Below the pieces are notes generated by a model. The model was not told the origin of the DNA and ran no database searches. It saw only the letters and a list, made by a program, of their open reading frames with translations. Made by a program: the position numbers and the translations under genes. DNA of 64,000 nt from Limanda limanda (taxonomy: Eukaryota; Chordata; Actinopteri; Pleuronectiformes; Pleuronectidae), in the NCBI RefSeq assembly GCF_963576545.1, contig NC_083653.1:13339858-13403857 (forward strand), in the 5' to 3' direction. Shown here piece by piece: positions 1 to 12,065 of the stretch (its first letter is position 1; every line of letters begins with the position of its first letter).

Positions 1-502
1 ATGACCAGTTAGTGAGGGAGGTGGCGTACTTGTGTGCACTCTGTTAACATTACAAAGGTCTGAAGCGTGTGACAACATGAATGAAGGATGGGTACTGACA
101 ACACATCCCTTTTTACAACAGGGAGGCAGTTGCAAAATCACTGTGTGTTCTGGCTATGAGCCAAAGAAAAGAGGGAAGACACACAACGCCTGTCTTTACA
201 GGCCTTACTATTTACTGTATTCGAAAATGGGTATGTTGAGGCAGGTTGTTGATAATCTACTACATACTACAATGAATTCAGAAAGTAGTAAATGTAAAAT
301 GCACTTTCAGTTTGATAGTGATTAAACCTCCCATGTTTTCTGATTCAGGAATGATAAAAGACAGTTGTTAGACTTAAAAATGTCCAAAACAAACTTGAGT
401 GGGTGAGTCTCACAAAATGCTGTAGTAGCATACATAGTAGATGTAGTAGTAGTAGTAATAGTAATAGTAGTAGTGTGTGCCAGTGTGCAGTTGATTTATT
501 AC
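1..502 (-). other. coq8a intron 6 (partial)
   Basis: No exon matching the next COQ8A segment was found. The stretch contains an imperfect (TAG)n run around 420-475, which reads as long poly-Leu or poly-Ser in other frames. Nothing else is recognisable. Confidence 0.7.
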
Positions 503-577
503 CTACTATACCACTGTGTCTCATGGTCTTCTTGGCAACTTCTGCCAGAGCTCCAATACCCAACCCTACAGCCAGAC
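503..577 (-). CDS. coq8a: coq8a coding exon 6 (membrane helix), last exon in the window
   Basis: The acceptor is TCCTTCAG|GTCTGG and the donor GTATAGTAG|GTAATA. The exon is 75 nt and both ends are phase 1. It encodes the glycine-rich predicted transmembrane helix [17 protein letters not shown] and then TMRHSGIV. In COQ8A this helix anchors the protein and leads into the KxGQ domain. The next exon was not found in bases 1-502 and must lie left of the window. Confidence 0.92.
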
Positions 578-1380
578 CTGAAGGACACAAGGACGCACGC
601 ACGCACACACACAAAAGTAACAAGAAGAACACAATTAGAGTACATTGTTACACAAACACCAATATATGAATGTGCTGAGTGTGTAATGACATGTGAAATC
701 AAACTGAAAATACAAATCACACATAAACCATACCAATAAAATAATACTTTCAGTGATCAACCGGCAACTAGCAATTACTTATTGACTTAATATGTTGTGT
801 TTTCATCCTTCTTTTTGTAAAGCAATTCAAGTTATAAAAGGTGCTATATAAATTATCATCATTGGGACGATCACCATTAACCAGAATTATTCACTATGTA
901 TGCTTCTGTTCGAGTGTTAATCCTCTGACTAAATGAAGCAGTCAGTTACAATCAAAACAACATATGTGACACAAAATCAGTCAGACATGAGCTGTGATTG
1001 TTCAGCATCGAACAGAGACAAAACTTTTACAGCCACACTTCTTCCATCCGACAGAGGACATGGAAATCTTATCATTCTTTAAATCATGTTGCTATTCAGC
1101 TGATGGAGAACAACTCCTGTAGGGCTAAGGATAATTTTGGAAGATAGTGCAAAGGAACAAGACAGAACGAGTTGGGGATCTGTCAGTGTGTGTGTGTGTG
1201 TGTGTGTGGGTTCCTCAAAGCCTAAGCTCCGCCTTACATAACAGAAGATTACATAATCAGTTAGTCAGCAATTTCTGAAGCGACAAATCCGAGATGCAAG
1301 GGTAGATGGACAAATTTACACACACACACGTACACCACTTGTTATAGTGTGCAGAATAGATGCATTTGCATGATTTCAGT

Positions 1381-1442
<62 letters not shown>

Positions 1443-4400
1443 CCCCCCCGTCAAACAGATCAGCATTTCAAATCTTTCCAGACCAAGCACAAGTGTCTGT
1501 CCATCATTTCCGACAGCTCTGTGCCTGCTGTGCACAACACAATCCCTCTTCCTATTCTAAACCAGGAAAAACGGAAATATATAATTAGATAAAATCCTGT
1601 TTCCCCACAAACCTCAGACAATCCTTTGAAAGCAGTGAAAAGCATAGCAACAGCAAGTAAGCTGTCATAATCGCTGCTGCAGGGAAACATGCCGACACAG
1701 CTATGATCCTATGAACCATAATTCTTCCTGGTTTCCAACCCTAACTGCCTAAAACCTATAACCTAAACATGACCGGGTTCAAATAGACTCACTTGGTCAG
1801 TAAATAACAACAGGACAGTGAAGGACAGTGAAGGACAGACCAAGGAAACATTTCTCCTCCTCCTCCGCCCCCCCTTTTCAACACCTTCTTCATGTTACCA
1901 CCGTCAACAAGCTGAATCAGCTCTGACTCTCTCACTGTGACATGTGTTGATGAGCTCAGGCTTAATTCTGCTGCATATACTCGTGTTTGCAGTGGAGGTG
2001 CTGATTCCCGACTGTGTTCTGGGTTTACTTATAATATTCTAGTATATATTCTCACAGTAAATCGCTGTCCAACTTTTTTTCTACCTGTTATCGCAGTGAC
2101 AGTTTTAAGTAAACGCAGCATAAATGGTTCTTTAACTAAACAATCACCGTTAAAACTGCTACCGCTTGGGTTTTACTGCCATATATGAGTTCATCTGTGA
2201 ATTTCAAATCACTGGCTTTCTTTTTGACAATATCAGAAAAATGTCTAATAACGAATATTCTGACGGATCACGTTTAAGTTTAAGCGAAACAAATAGACAT
2301 GCGCTCCGAGCACACACAGATTTTAATGCGGCCATATAAAACACTGCTGCACTTTGACTCCAACGGCCGGTGTGATTACAAAGGTTTGTTATTATCTGAA
2401 CAAGAACACGAGTCCATTAATAAGCACTGACTAAGCTTGACCTAATTTCAGTGTTTGTTTTGCTGGAGGTCCAGGGGCCGACACTTGGCCAGCTTTCATG
2501 ATATTCATCTGTATTTATCTCTAATTCCCCCTTGAATTAAGAACTTTATCTTCATTCTGATTAAAATTTGCCTCCAGATGTGTGTTCTGTGATGTTTTAT
2601 GAGTGTGAGAAGGTCATGGAATGTGAAACGCAAGAACTGCCCTGCACTGGGGTGACCCCAGCTTAGAAGAGGGGGTGGTTGGGAAAAGTTAGCCAGAAGA
2701 TTACAAGGTTAAGACGTTTCCATGATGTTTTTAACTTTGAGAGTGTCTAACAACCTAATGAGGGTGGATCCAATAACAATTTAATGTTGTCTTGTTAAGA
2801 TTAACACCAATAAGTTAATGTTTTCTCTATTCAAAAAACATGTAGATTATGCTTTATTTTTGCAGAGGAACTGCACAGAGTAGAGTGTGTGTGCACAGAC
2901 AGGCAGGAGTCTGGATGGTGTGCATGCAGTCCTGCACGCAGAAACACACGTCAGAAGACACAGTCACACAAGCAGCCAGTGAATCAGCCAAGAGTCAGAC
3001 ACAGAAACACAGATTTGTATCACCGTACCTCCAAAGTTGGCGAGTCTGCTGAGCCGAGTCACGGGCACTTTCCTCTCTCTGGCTCGCTCACTCAACTAAA
3101 GGCAAAACAGACAGATACTTTTCTTATTAGATTATCAAAGTTTTTTTGTCTATTATCAGTGTCTATTTGCATTTGTGTGTAGGTTCAGGATCCAAGGAAT
3201 AAATTTCACCATCTGCTTGTGTGGTTTGATCTCCGCCCTCTTGCTCTGTCGGGCTTTCTCAATGTCTTCGGCCGTCAGACCTCCGACTGTAGACGGGTCC
3301 TGATGATAGCTTCTGGTCTGCGTGCCCTGATGCTGACAGTATAACTGTGACCACATGTGCCTACTCACACTGTGATGGTAGAGATGATGGTGCCCAATGT
3401 AATGTCTGCCACAAACCAACCAACCAACCACAGAAATGAGCATCTCAGTGTTTCAAACAGAGGCCAACACGTGTAAGGTGAATTATAATTGAATGAGAGA
3501 CGGTGAATACCTGGCATCTTGGTGGTAAGACCTGGTGTCGCCACTGAACTGTTTGCTTGGATCTTTGTAGCCGTCGAACAGAGACCGCTTTCCGCTGACA
3601 TGACTCGCCCCCACGCCTTCGCTGGGGTGAGCTGCCGCGTCAGGGAAACTTTCCGTGAAGGCCCCGCCTTCCTCGCTGAACTCTGAGGCTGCGAACGTGC
3701 CGTCATCCGGAGGGAAGTCAAACTCCGACTCGGAATAAGACATTTGCTGCTGGCCGGTCATCTCCTATAAAGACAAACATACAAGCATAAACCCCCTTTT
3801 ACAGTCACAGCGCCCTCTAAATATACAACTATTGATTAAAAACTTTGTGAATGTTCATACACACAGTCACACACCTGCATTTTCATCATGGCCACAGAGA
3901 GGCCTTGCTCTGCAGCCGACTGCACACTCTGCACTGCAGCACCAACACCTGAGATTCCTGAGTGACACCAAACACCAGAGAGGGCATTTGTAAGCTTTAT
4001 TAGCTCTAAGGTCCATTGAGAATTTAGATTATACCGTACAGAAAAAATATGCCTAGCAATAAACCTATATGAATAGTCAGAAATAGTTTTTTGTTAGCTT
4101 GCTATATCAACGAGGAAATCCCAATAAAGTGGAGGCAAATTAGGCCTTCCCATTTCTATAGACTTAACAATGCATTGTTAGCAGGTGTTTTAAAACCCAA
4201 GCGTGCAATCAGACACTGTTGTGCTAAAAGAGTTGTTTAATTTACTGTCTTATTTAAAATAAAAGGATATAATATAAACCTCATCATCATATCTTTAAAC
4301 TGAGCTACAGCTTTGTTATCAACACGAGTTAGGGTTTTAGACTGGAGTTCTCGCAAGAACTCACATGTAGCTGCAGTTGCTGCAATAGTAACTAGGAAGA

Positions 4401-5254
4401 GGATCTCAGAGGAAATTAAAAAACGTGGTATAAATCATCTTGTTTTGAGTCGAATTTGAATGTCGGGGGCTTACGGACACTTGGATGAAGAATTGGTTGC
4501 AATTTACTTCCATTATATTAGATTCGACTGCAACGCTGTTTACACCTGAAACTTTAAAATAGTTTTGTGGACTCAAACATCCCTCCATTGGCATAGTGAT
4601 GAGTAGATGAGTGAATTCATTTTTGGATGAACTATCCCTTTAATGCAGTTATGACTCAAACGTTTTTGGCTAATGTAACAAAACTCTTTGACTGGGATAA
4701 AATAATGTATTAGAACTTTTTGGAGCTTGCTCACACTTTCTTATGTTACTATTCAAACAACATCTAAAGCTAATCACATGCTAGCCTAACATCATTAGCT
4801 CCCGCCCACTTGCACTTTGGACGCAATTTGGAGCCAGAGTCAATATAGAATATATATAGCGTCGTAAACATATAAGAGGAATGTAACACTCAACAAACAT
4901 CCGCATGATAAGAACTTCATAAAATGACAGAAGCCATCTTGGTGAAAACAAAAGTCTATAAGACACATACTGCAGCCAGCCAATAGGGGGTGATCAAGAG
5001 GATTTGGTTTCACTTTTGGGAAGCTGTCGCATTATAATGCAGAAAACTGCCAATGCTAACCATACAGTTGAGCCCCAAGACAAATTATTTAACTTTTATT
5101 TACATTACATGGCGTGTTACAGGAATAGAATAGGTGTATAGGTGGCTGAGGTACCTGTCCCACTGCGCATTGTATTGGCCTGCGTCTCCACAACCGCCTG
5201 GCTTAGCTTCGCCAAGCCGCGCATCAGTAGCATCATATCGCCGGCCATCATGGA
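503..5254 (-). CDS. coq8a: coq8a (adck3), 5' half of the gene: coding exons 1-6
   Basis: This is an atypical mitochondrial kinase/ATPase of the UbiB (ADCK) family that supports the coenzyme Q biosynthesis complex at the inner membrane. Six exons join in phase on the minus strand: 5155-5254, 3875-3957, 3511-3764, 3210-3312, 3029-3095 and 503-577. They give about 226 codons. Diagnostic matches to vertebrate COQ8A are the N-terminal helix ([13 protein letters not shown]), the block [13 protein letters not shown], the segment [15 protein letters not shown], and the glycine-rich membrane helix [17 protein letters not shown]. The middle is acidic and poorly conserved, as expected for the mitochondrial-targeted N-terminal extension. 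The KxGQ motif and nucleotide-binding core are not in the window, so the gene is cut by the left edge. I see no frameshift or stop. The match distinguishes COQ8A from COQ8B with good confidence. Confidence 0.95.
578..3028 (-). other. coq8a intron 5
   Basis: This 2.45 kb intron lies between exons 5 and 6. It contains a (GT)29 microsatellite at 1383-1440 and a shorter one at about 1185-1208. A small tandem of GACAGTGAAG units occurs around 1813-1840. No further coding homology was seen on either strand. Confidence 0.7.
3029..3095 (-). CDS. coq8a: coq8a coding exon 5
   Basis: The acceptor is CCTTTAG|TTGAGT and the donor TTTGGAG|GTACGG, giving 67 nt from phase 0 to phase 1. It encodes [20 protein letters not shown] plus FG, which matches the conserved [17 protein letters not shown] stretch of mammalian COQ8A almost residue for residue. 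Confidence 0.92.
3210..3312 (-). CDS. coq8a: coq8a coding exon 4 ([10 protein letters not shown] block)
   Basis: The acceptor GACCAG|AAGC is the only AG here that restores frame after exon 3. The donor is CAGATG|GTGAAA, phase 0. The exon encodes [20 protein letters not shown] followed by [14 protein letters not shown]. This block precedes the kinase core and is one of the most diagnostic sequences of COQ8A. The polypyrimidine tract before the acceptor is weak, so the boundary is slightly less certain than the others. Confidence 0.88.
3511..3764 (-). CDS. coq8a: coq8a coding exon 3 (acidic, variable region)
   Basis: The acceptor is CCTATAG inside TTTATAG|GAGATG and the donor GATGCCAG|GTATTC. 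The exon enters in phase 0 and leaves with two bases of a codon. It encodes a Ser/Glu/Phe-rich stretch (about residues 61-144) containing [17 protein letters not shown] and ending [11 protein letters not shown]. This aligns with the low-complexity segment before the RRFFHQD block of human COQ8A. An alternative donor 21 nt upstream (ACCAG|GTCTTA) keeps the same phase. Confidence 0.88.
3809..3823 (-). promoter_or_regulatory. CTCF-like core motif in coq8a intron
   Basis: On the minus strand this reads TATTTAGAGGGCGCT. The AGAGGGCGCT core fits the CTCF consensus, but the first half is poor. This is a single motif match, so occupancy is unproven. Confidence 0.25.
3875..3957 (-). CDS. coq8a: coq8a coding exon 2
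   Basis: The acceptor is TCACTCAG|GAATC and the donor ATGCAG|GTGTGT. The exon is 83 nt, entering in phase 1 and leaving in phase 0. It encodes an alanine-rich amphipathic stretch ([19 protein letters not shown]) that corresponds to the second N-terminal helix of mammalian COQ8A. Confidence 0.88.
3958..5154 (-). other. coq8a intron 1 of the coding region
   Basis: Intron between coding exons 1 and 2, about 1.2 kb and AT-rich. I see no exon, RNA gene or recognisable repeat in it. Confidence 0.65.
5155..5254 (-). CDS. coq8a: coq8a coding exon 1 (start codon at 5251)
   Basis: The exon follows an acceptor CTTTAG and begins TCC ATG ATG. The first ATG at 5251 is taken as the start because the frame then matches the COQ8A N-terminal helix (residues about 6-22, [16 protein letters not shown]). 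Either of the two adjacent ATGs could be used. The donor is ACAG|GTACCT, phase 1. The start lies only three bases inside the exon, so the 5' UTR must be almost entirely on an upstream exon. Confidence 0.9.
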
Positions 5255-6698
5255 CTAAAGACAGAGACAGAAAAGAGGACAGGAAAGGGAAGAAATACAG
5301 AAAATGGTTTAGTTTCACTCAATCCCCATCTCCCCTTGGTACAACCGGGAGAGGCGAGGAACACGGAGACAGAGAAAAGCAGATGGACGATGAGGCGAGT
5401 GGAAATATAACCTGTCGTCAACACATTGTCCGCTGCTCCACAGAAACAGGCACAAACAAACACAGCTGTCACATCTTCGCATAACTTCGGTACTCAGCCT
5501 AAAAATACCCGTGACCTCCCTTTCCCTGTGTTTGCGGCACAGACACACAAGAAAAGTAGAGGAGAGCGCTGTGCATGAGCTGTAAAAAGGTACAGCGTGC
5601 TCACGGGGTCCAGGGGCTGGAGCTGAAAATGTCCCTGGGAACTGAGGAGGGAGGGGCTCGTGCCGGAGCCTGTTCCAGCTATTTCTGTGCACGTGTTTGG
5701 TTCACATACAAGGTTAGCCGTCAAACCTCTCCCCGTTTCTATCTCTGATCGATAGTGCTGCCAGACTGTTTTCTACTCAAGGTCCATCTAAATCATTGCA
5801 CCATCTCTTTCTAATAATCTGCTTCCTCTTTTAACCGATCACAAACTGAGAGAGTTGGCACGTTATAGATTGAACCCTGCGTTTGAATATAACCCACGAT
5901 TCAAAGTTAATCTTATCACAATAACAGCGGGTGTGCTGCATTCCTCTGTTAAGTCTGCAGTGTCTCTGTGGCTGTGTGTTTGTTGCAGGTGCCGTTTTTG
6001 TGGAAGACAACATGCTTCAACACAGCTGAACTGGGATTCGGGCCAATGGAAAAAAGCGTTGCTGAAAGAGTCTAAGCAATTTGGGAGTGTGTGTGTGTGT
6101 GTGCACTGCAGCATGCATACACACACTGAGTCAGTAAGTGGGTCATCTGTCCTGTCTGGCCACTCTGTGTTTTGTGCAGACAGTGGAGTGACACAAAGGG
6201 CCCACTGGACAAAAGACACCAAATACTTGTGGACATGGATTATTTAGGAATATTACAAACACTGATTTGGTATGTATCAACAGTAATCTGCCAATTTAGA
6301 CATCATGTTAGGTTGTTATTATAGCAGAGAAATAAAGCCTGCAGGTATAATCCTTCCTGAATCATGCAGCGTGTAAAATGTGAACGTTCTGCATCTTGTA
6401 TTTGGCCTCTGCAAAGTTTTAACATTCATTTCTATGGTAAGATTCCGGATTTCCGACACCATTGCATTTCACTTGCAAAATCTAAGACTATTGGCCAGAT
6501 GTTACGGTTTGTTGCCAAATGTAATCTATTGAGCAACTTCCCATTTGTCAGTGTGTATCAGGCGAGGAGATAGAGGAGAGGAGAAGAGAGAAGAGGAGAT
6601 AGAGGGTCAGATGTGTTGCCCAGTTGGTCAGAGGTCACTGCAGGATAGTTTCTGTAAACTCACACCAACTGTAATAATTACACATGGTAGTTTGGCCA

Positions 6699-6729
<31 letters not shown>

Positions 6730-8068
6730 CACACACACACGTGCACACGCCTCAGCTGTTGTCTCCCCCCTCTCTACAAAAGCTGTTGACTCACTGCAAT
6801 GAAAATAGCCCTTAGTGAGAGTTTGGGCCTTGTGTTCTGTGAACCTTGTGGTTTACTGACATGCTTCCAGTCACTAACCTTCACCACTGATCCTGCCGCA
6901 AGACTGGGACATTTTTTCCCCCTCCTCGGCCGGGCAGTGGTGAGGCAGCAGCAGCGTCACCACCGACAACAGGGGAGACGTGAGAGGAAACATGTCTCCT
7001 ACTAGTCAGGGGATTTCTTGGATTCAATTATCCAGTCACAAATGAGAGAGTGAGGTATAGGGATGGATGAATTCATTTAATTACAATTTCTGCTTTATTT
7101 CACTTTAATAGATATTGTTTATTTGTTATATTTAAGCAAACCGAGTGTGCACGTTTAGCTTGTCTCATACTTTTTTCTGTGTTTATTTGAATAATACATG
7201 AATGTTAGATAAATAAAAAACAGGGTAAAGCAGCATTACACCTCGGCTATCAGTGGCCCAGCTCATTTAATACTGGCATCGCCACCGGCCGCTGAAAAAC
7301 ACTCAGCAGTTGAGCACTGCTCTCAGCTATATCAGCAGAGAACAAACACAGGCACATTCATCAGTTTTTACAGATCAGATCAACACAGGAGGCTTTTTAT
7401 TCTAATATCATTATTTGAGCAATTTTAAAACTCCGATGAGTGTGTCCGCCAAACAGAAGAACAAACCTTTCTGATGGGGCTCCCACACATTTGATCAAAT
7501 AAGGATTGAGACGTGTGTGTGTGTTTTTGTGTGTGTGCGTGTGTGTGTGTATATCTTCGATGGACCATGTGTGTAAAGGAGGTATTAATACTATAAAGCT
7601 GAAACATACCTTATGGCAGCACTGTGTTACTTCTCTTTACTTATTGGCTGTTGTTTACAACCAGCTATGGTGAGCTTGGATCAGATGGTATGTCAAACGT
7701 CAAATCATATATCATATAACATAAATATCGTATATGCACATGTCTATTAATATTATCTATAGATCTAGTATCTCCAGCATATGCCCACATGCAGCCTCGT
7801 GCAACCGTAATGTGCCACTTTACTCAAGTCCATTTTTCTTCAATCTTTCGTGGACGTAGCATATCATGTGGATATTCTCGTTATTTCTTATTTTGCTTTC
7901 AATTTTATTTTATATCTATACAAACAAAGTTTATCTTCTCTTCTATCTGACCTTATCTATAATATTTTACAAAACCACCCTTCATTCACACATCACATAC
8001 ACTCACACACAGGGTTAATGCACAGTTTTGTATATACAATCTGTGATGTGCACGCGCATGTGGAGGTT

Positions 8069-8147
<79 letters not shown>

Positions 8148-8661
8148 TTCCAATTTGCCACGAGGCTTATTTGTACACATATAAGTCCAACACAATTATT
8201 TACCCACAATAAAGACATATAAATAAGCAGGTTATACGTGAAAAAGTTTGACGTAAATCCCTCACAACTGCCATCGTCTGTTGAAACTTTTTAAATGTGG
8301 CTGTCAACTTCCTCGTGGGCGTGTGTTTTGTTTTTTTAACGTTAAACGAGTAAAGTTACAATAAAAACTGCGCTAACCGGACGAGAGCCTCGAGAATCCA
8401 CGTGTTTGCAATGCGTGTTGTTGTTGTTGTTGTTGTCCCCCCCACCCCCCACCCCCCAGGTGCACCGATCTGATTTGAAGGTCGACTGGTGAAGTTTGCA
8501 GAAGTGAATAACAGTCGTGGAGGTCGGACACGTGCACGCGCTGCGGAGGATTCGTGCACAACAAACGGGGGATGGCGGAGGTGAAGAACCCAAACATGCA
8601 CCACTTCTATTTTCCTGCGCACATTTATCTGCGTGATTAGCCGCGATCAGCAGATACTCAC
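5255..8661 (-). other. coq8a first intron (5' UTR intron)
   Basis: The intron runs between the predicted non-coding first exon and coding exon 1. It contains a (CA)n tract at about 6700-6740, a mixed TG tract at about 7514-7550, and a (GA)36 tract at 8072-8144. A (TTG)n run with adjacent C-runs occurs at 8416-8458. No additional coding exon was recognised. Confidence 0.6.
8072..8144 (+). repeat. (GA)36 microsatellite
   Basis: A pure GA dinucleotide run of 73 bp, about 0.5 kb downstream (in transcript sense) of the predicted coq8a first exon. It reads CT on the coq8a transcript. Confidence 0.97.
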
Positions 8662-9000
8662 CGCCACGGGGGGGGTCACGGTGTGGTGGGCGAGGGGGGG
8701 GGGGGGGGTCGAGCTTTGTTCAGCGGGGCTTCTCTCCCTCTTCTCCCCCAGGCCAGCTGCACAGAGGTCGGACTGAAGGCACCGGGAGCTGCGGGGTGTT
8801 TGTCCGTGGTCCTCCCGCTGCTGCTGCTGACGGTCAGCGTGTAATCCACTTTACCTCCCCCTTCTCTCTCTCTCTCCCTCTGTCTCTCTCTCTTTCCCTC
8901 CCTCCCCTTCTCTCTCTCTATCCCTCCCTCCACACGGCGAGGGAGGTCAAACCTTATTTACCAACTTCACTCCGCAGCCAGAGCCACGCATGGACGCAAC
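8662..9000 (-). promoter_or_regulatory. coq8a: Predicted coq8a non-coding first exon and promoter
   Basis: A strong minus-strand donor, GGCG|GTGAGT, at 8661/8662 closes a CpG-richer segment. It is the only good donor of this kind noticed upstream of coding exon 1. The segment contains a 15-G run at 8694-8708 on the plus strand and several C/T-rich tracts between 8860 and 8930 (purine-rich on the transcript). The 5' limit near 9,000 is a guess. No TATA box is evident, in keeping with a housekeeping-type promoter. Confidence 0.5.
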
Positions 9001-9969
9001 CCACGCAAGTGCTCCTCGGAATTTCCTCCGAGCTCTGAAGTCGTCGCTCGGTCCCATGGTTCCGACCTGTGGTTCCGACTCATGTGTGGTTTCATGTGTT
9101 TAATCTGTTGAAAGACTTTTATGACATTGAGTATGGATTATTTTTATTATTTTTAGTGGTGATGGCAGTCATATCAGTTATGGCTATTGTTATGTTATTA
9201 TGACATGGCGTTTAAAATGTTACTGAATTGAATAACTTTTATCTTTATTCATTCAATTTTTTTGCCATTTTGTGAAGCACCTTGTAACCCTGTTTAGATA
9301 AGTACCTATTATTATTATTATCATTATTATTATTAATAGTAGTACTAGTAGTAGTATTAGTAGTAAAACATCAGTGGCGACTAAACGAGGGTTAATACAC
9401 TTTTGTTCTATATTTTATCTCTATATTGTATTTTATTCTCCTATATTATCATTATCATTATTTTGTTACATTATTTGTGACATGAAGTGCGCAGTCCACT
9501 TCTGCGCAGGAGATTAAATACAAATTTATTTTTACTTTTTTATTTATTTAATTAAATTAATAAAAAATAAATAATAACGTAAATAAAGTAAATTTTCACT
9601 ATGTTTTTGGTAAGAATTTGAGCATGTTAAAGCCCTCAAAAAGCCAATTAATTTGCCTGAATAATAATAAAAATCCTTACAATTTCAATAGGGCCTCACT
9701 ATCACTGTCAGTGCTCGGGCCCTAATAATAAAAAATCCCATAGTAAATAATTAAAATCTCTAAGACTGTGGTTTGAAGGACGTTATGAATTAGCAGGTGC
9801 ATAGTAACTGAATCCAGGTCTAGACGACTGGAATTCATTATTTATCATTATCAGGCAGAAACACATCACATAACATGAGCTGAGGCTGGTTTATATTCAT
9901 CATGATCATTTCCTTTTTCTTCGGCTTCTCCTCTGGACTCTAAATCCTCTTCAATGTGACCTCATTTGA

Positions 9970-9984
9970 CCAGCAGGTGGTGCT
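9970..9984 (+). promoter_or_regulatory. CTCF-like motif, plus orientation
   Basis: CCAGCAGGTGGTGCT matches the 15-base consensus CCASYAGRKGGCRSY at all but one position (T for C at position 12). Confidence 0.35.
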
Positions 9985-10335
9985 CACCTTCATCCCACCC
10001 ACGCAAACATGCGCCACGAGGTTTACCCAACTTCAGCTCTGCGCGGCTCTGGTTTTTCTTTTCTGCTCAGCTTCATCCTCTGCCCCCATTGGTCCTCGGC
10101 GTCTGTTGACAGGAGGTGGGGTCAAAAGGCGCCTCCTGATTGGTCAAAGGGGATTAGGGAAAGAACGTGCAGGTGTGTGTTGCGTTATAGAGTTTGACAC
10201 AATGTTCTTGGCAACAATATGTACGTTTAACAATAAACATGGAACTGTGGCAATGACTGACACGTTCAGATGCAAACAACACACGTGAGTCAATAATAAA
10301 CTATAACAAGGACCATGGGGGTGAAAGCGGCCTCT

Positions 10336-10350
10336 GCTGCCACCTGCTGG
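10336..10350 (-). promoter_or_regulatory. CTCF-like motif, minus orientation
   Basis: On the minus strand this is CCAGCAGGTGGCAGC, a full match to the CTCF core consensus CCASYAGRKGGCRSY. Binding is inferred from the motif only. Confidence 0.45.
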
Positions 10351-11439
10351 TGAAGAGAGTACACCACATCAACACTGCCCTGACTTTTATTACTTATTAG
10401 CTTTATCTTACTATTTTCTGCTTTGTCTGGTGTAGAATGTGCATTAGTATCAATGCAAAGTCCAACTGCAATAAATACACATGCTTACAAGTCCAAGGGC
10501 TTTGTTAAAACTATATTTAAAAAGACAACTTTATTGTAAAACGCTATAGTGTTGCAAGTTTGAGGGTTGACAGACTTTCTGAGATGAGACAGTAAAATGA
10601 AATCACACATCAGCACCATGTTGTTTTGTGTTAAATGAGGTGAAGACTTCTTCCCCCCACAGTAATAAACTCATTGGGGCCCTCACGTGAACACATATGC
10701 TATTTGAGACATTACATGTATTTTAAACTATCATTTCAACATAGAAATCCCAGTACATAATAACAAAAGTTTAAGAAGAAACAAGAAGCCAAATGCTTTA
10801 CAAATTTGTTAACATTTTTAAAAGTATAGGAGCTACATGTTTTTCACTGTTTCACATTTCACAACCTATGACGAGTCCAAGCCCCTGAAACCAAACCTCT
10901 CCTTCTGACCAGCTCCGGACGCTGCTGCTGTGGGCAGGTGTGATTTGAATGGCAAATGACCCCCCCCCCCCCCCCCATGCAAACACAGAATTAAATGCGG
11001 CCATGAGGCAGCGGCGGCAGCAGCAGGAGGTCAGAGGGAGCTTTCTCAGGTCTGGTTCAGAGGAGGCTTAGTCCTGATGAGTGAAATACACAGAGCTGTG
11101 TAAAACCTGTGTAGAGGAACATCCCTTTTGTTTTCAGCTTACACAGAATGAATAGCTGCAAGATATTTGTTAAATTATTTAAAAAAAGCAAAGTGGATTA
11201 GAATATGTAGAGGCCTCAGGGTTAACCTCTGGGATCTTGAAATCCATTGTGGACTTTATAAAAACCATCCATTACATCTACCCTTCAGTACAGCCCAGTG
11301 GAAAAGTAAAATGTTCCACATTACTTTGTAAAGTATTTGATCCATCTTCCCTTTTTATGTAGATAGACATGTAAATTCAACACTATTGTTACTTTAATGA
11401 ATTACTGAAGGGTTAAACTGTCTCTTACCTTCCTGTGGT

Positions 11440-11560
11440 TTGCTGGCATCCTGTCCAGAGTGAACAACTCCCCCTCGGCCCACGTCAGCTGGGATTGGCT
11501 CCATCTCCCCACACATGACCCTCAGAGGATAAGTGGTTCAGATGATGGATGGATGTCTTT
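11440..11560 (-). repeat. Teleost interspersed repeat tail (GCTGGGATTGGCTCC family)
   Basis: The order CATCCTGTCCAG, GCTGGGATTGGCTCC, GACCCTCAGAGGATAAG, then GATGATGGATGGATG is a very common teleost repeat, probably the 3' tail of a non-LTR retrotransposon ending in (ATGG)n. A related fragment lies at 21635-21730. The family name is inferred from memory of the motif order. Confidence 0.7.
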
Positions 11561-11954
11561 TCTCTTTTCTTCCTGGTATACCACCTTCTCCTCTACACCA
11601 CACGACTCACGGCCGTTGCTGGGTTCTCTGTCAGTTGGGATAGACGTAATCTCCCGGCTCTTTCAACCGGTTACGCACAAGCAGCATTTTCATGTCTGTA
11701 GTATCACATGCACTTCTACTCTTTTCAAACCTGAGCCTCAGCAGACTTCTTATCGATATAAGCACTTCAAGGCGCTAGTAAGTATTTTTGTTGAAACACT
11801 GTTGACACTTTGGCTCAACAGTACAACAAATACACAGCCCACCCTTCAGTGCTCCTTCAGGGGACGGGAGAGAAGAGTGTAGGTTTGGAGCAAAGCAAAC
11901 AGCGACAACAATGGAGCTAGTGTGTCACCGTCGTTTATGTAGAGACATTATTTA

Positions 11955-12065
11955 TTAGGGCTGTAATGATGCTGAGATGGAAGCTGCGATACAAACATCC
12001 ACAATCTAATATCGAGATAAGGGATGACAGGACCGTGACACACCAACCCACTGCCCCTGTTCCAA
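11955..12065 (+). repeat. Degenerate repeat copy 1 (AGGGCTGTAATGATG)
   Basis: It begins AGGGCTGTAATGAT and contains AAACATCCACAATCTAATAT. A related copy lies 0.7 kb away at 12650-12755. The head resembles ends of hAT-like elements common in fish. Confidence 0.5.

Larger units (their letters stand above)
9001..11430. other. Intergenic DNA upstream of coq8a
   Basis: AT-rich intergenic sequence with (ATT)n and (AGT)n imperfect runs around 9308-9365 and a 16-C run at 10961-10976. A minus-strand AATAAA at about 10,528-10,535 (seen as TTTATT) could be a distal polyadenylation signal for itpkb, but nearer candidates also exist. No gene was recognised. Confidence 0.5.

Noticed and set aside
8342..8622. 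Minus-strand frames overlapping a (TTG)n tract and C-runs
   Set aside because: These are low-complexity frames just downstream of the predicted coq8a first exon. There is no homology and no consistent splice sites.
11460..11882. 140-codon plus-strand frame
   Set aside because: It begins inside a teleost interspersed repeat (HVSWDWLHLP is the translated GCTGGGATTGGCTCC motif) and shows no other homology.
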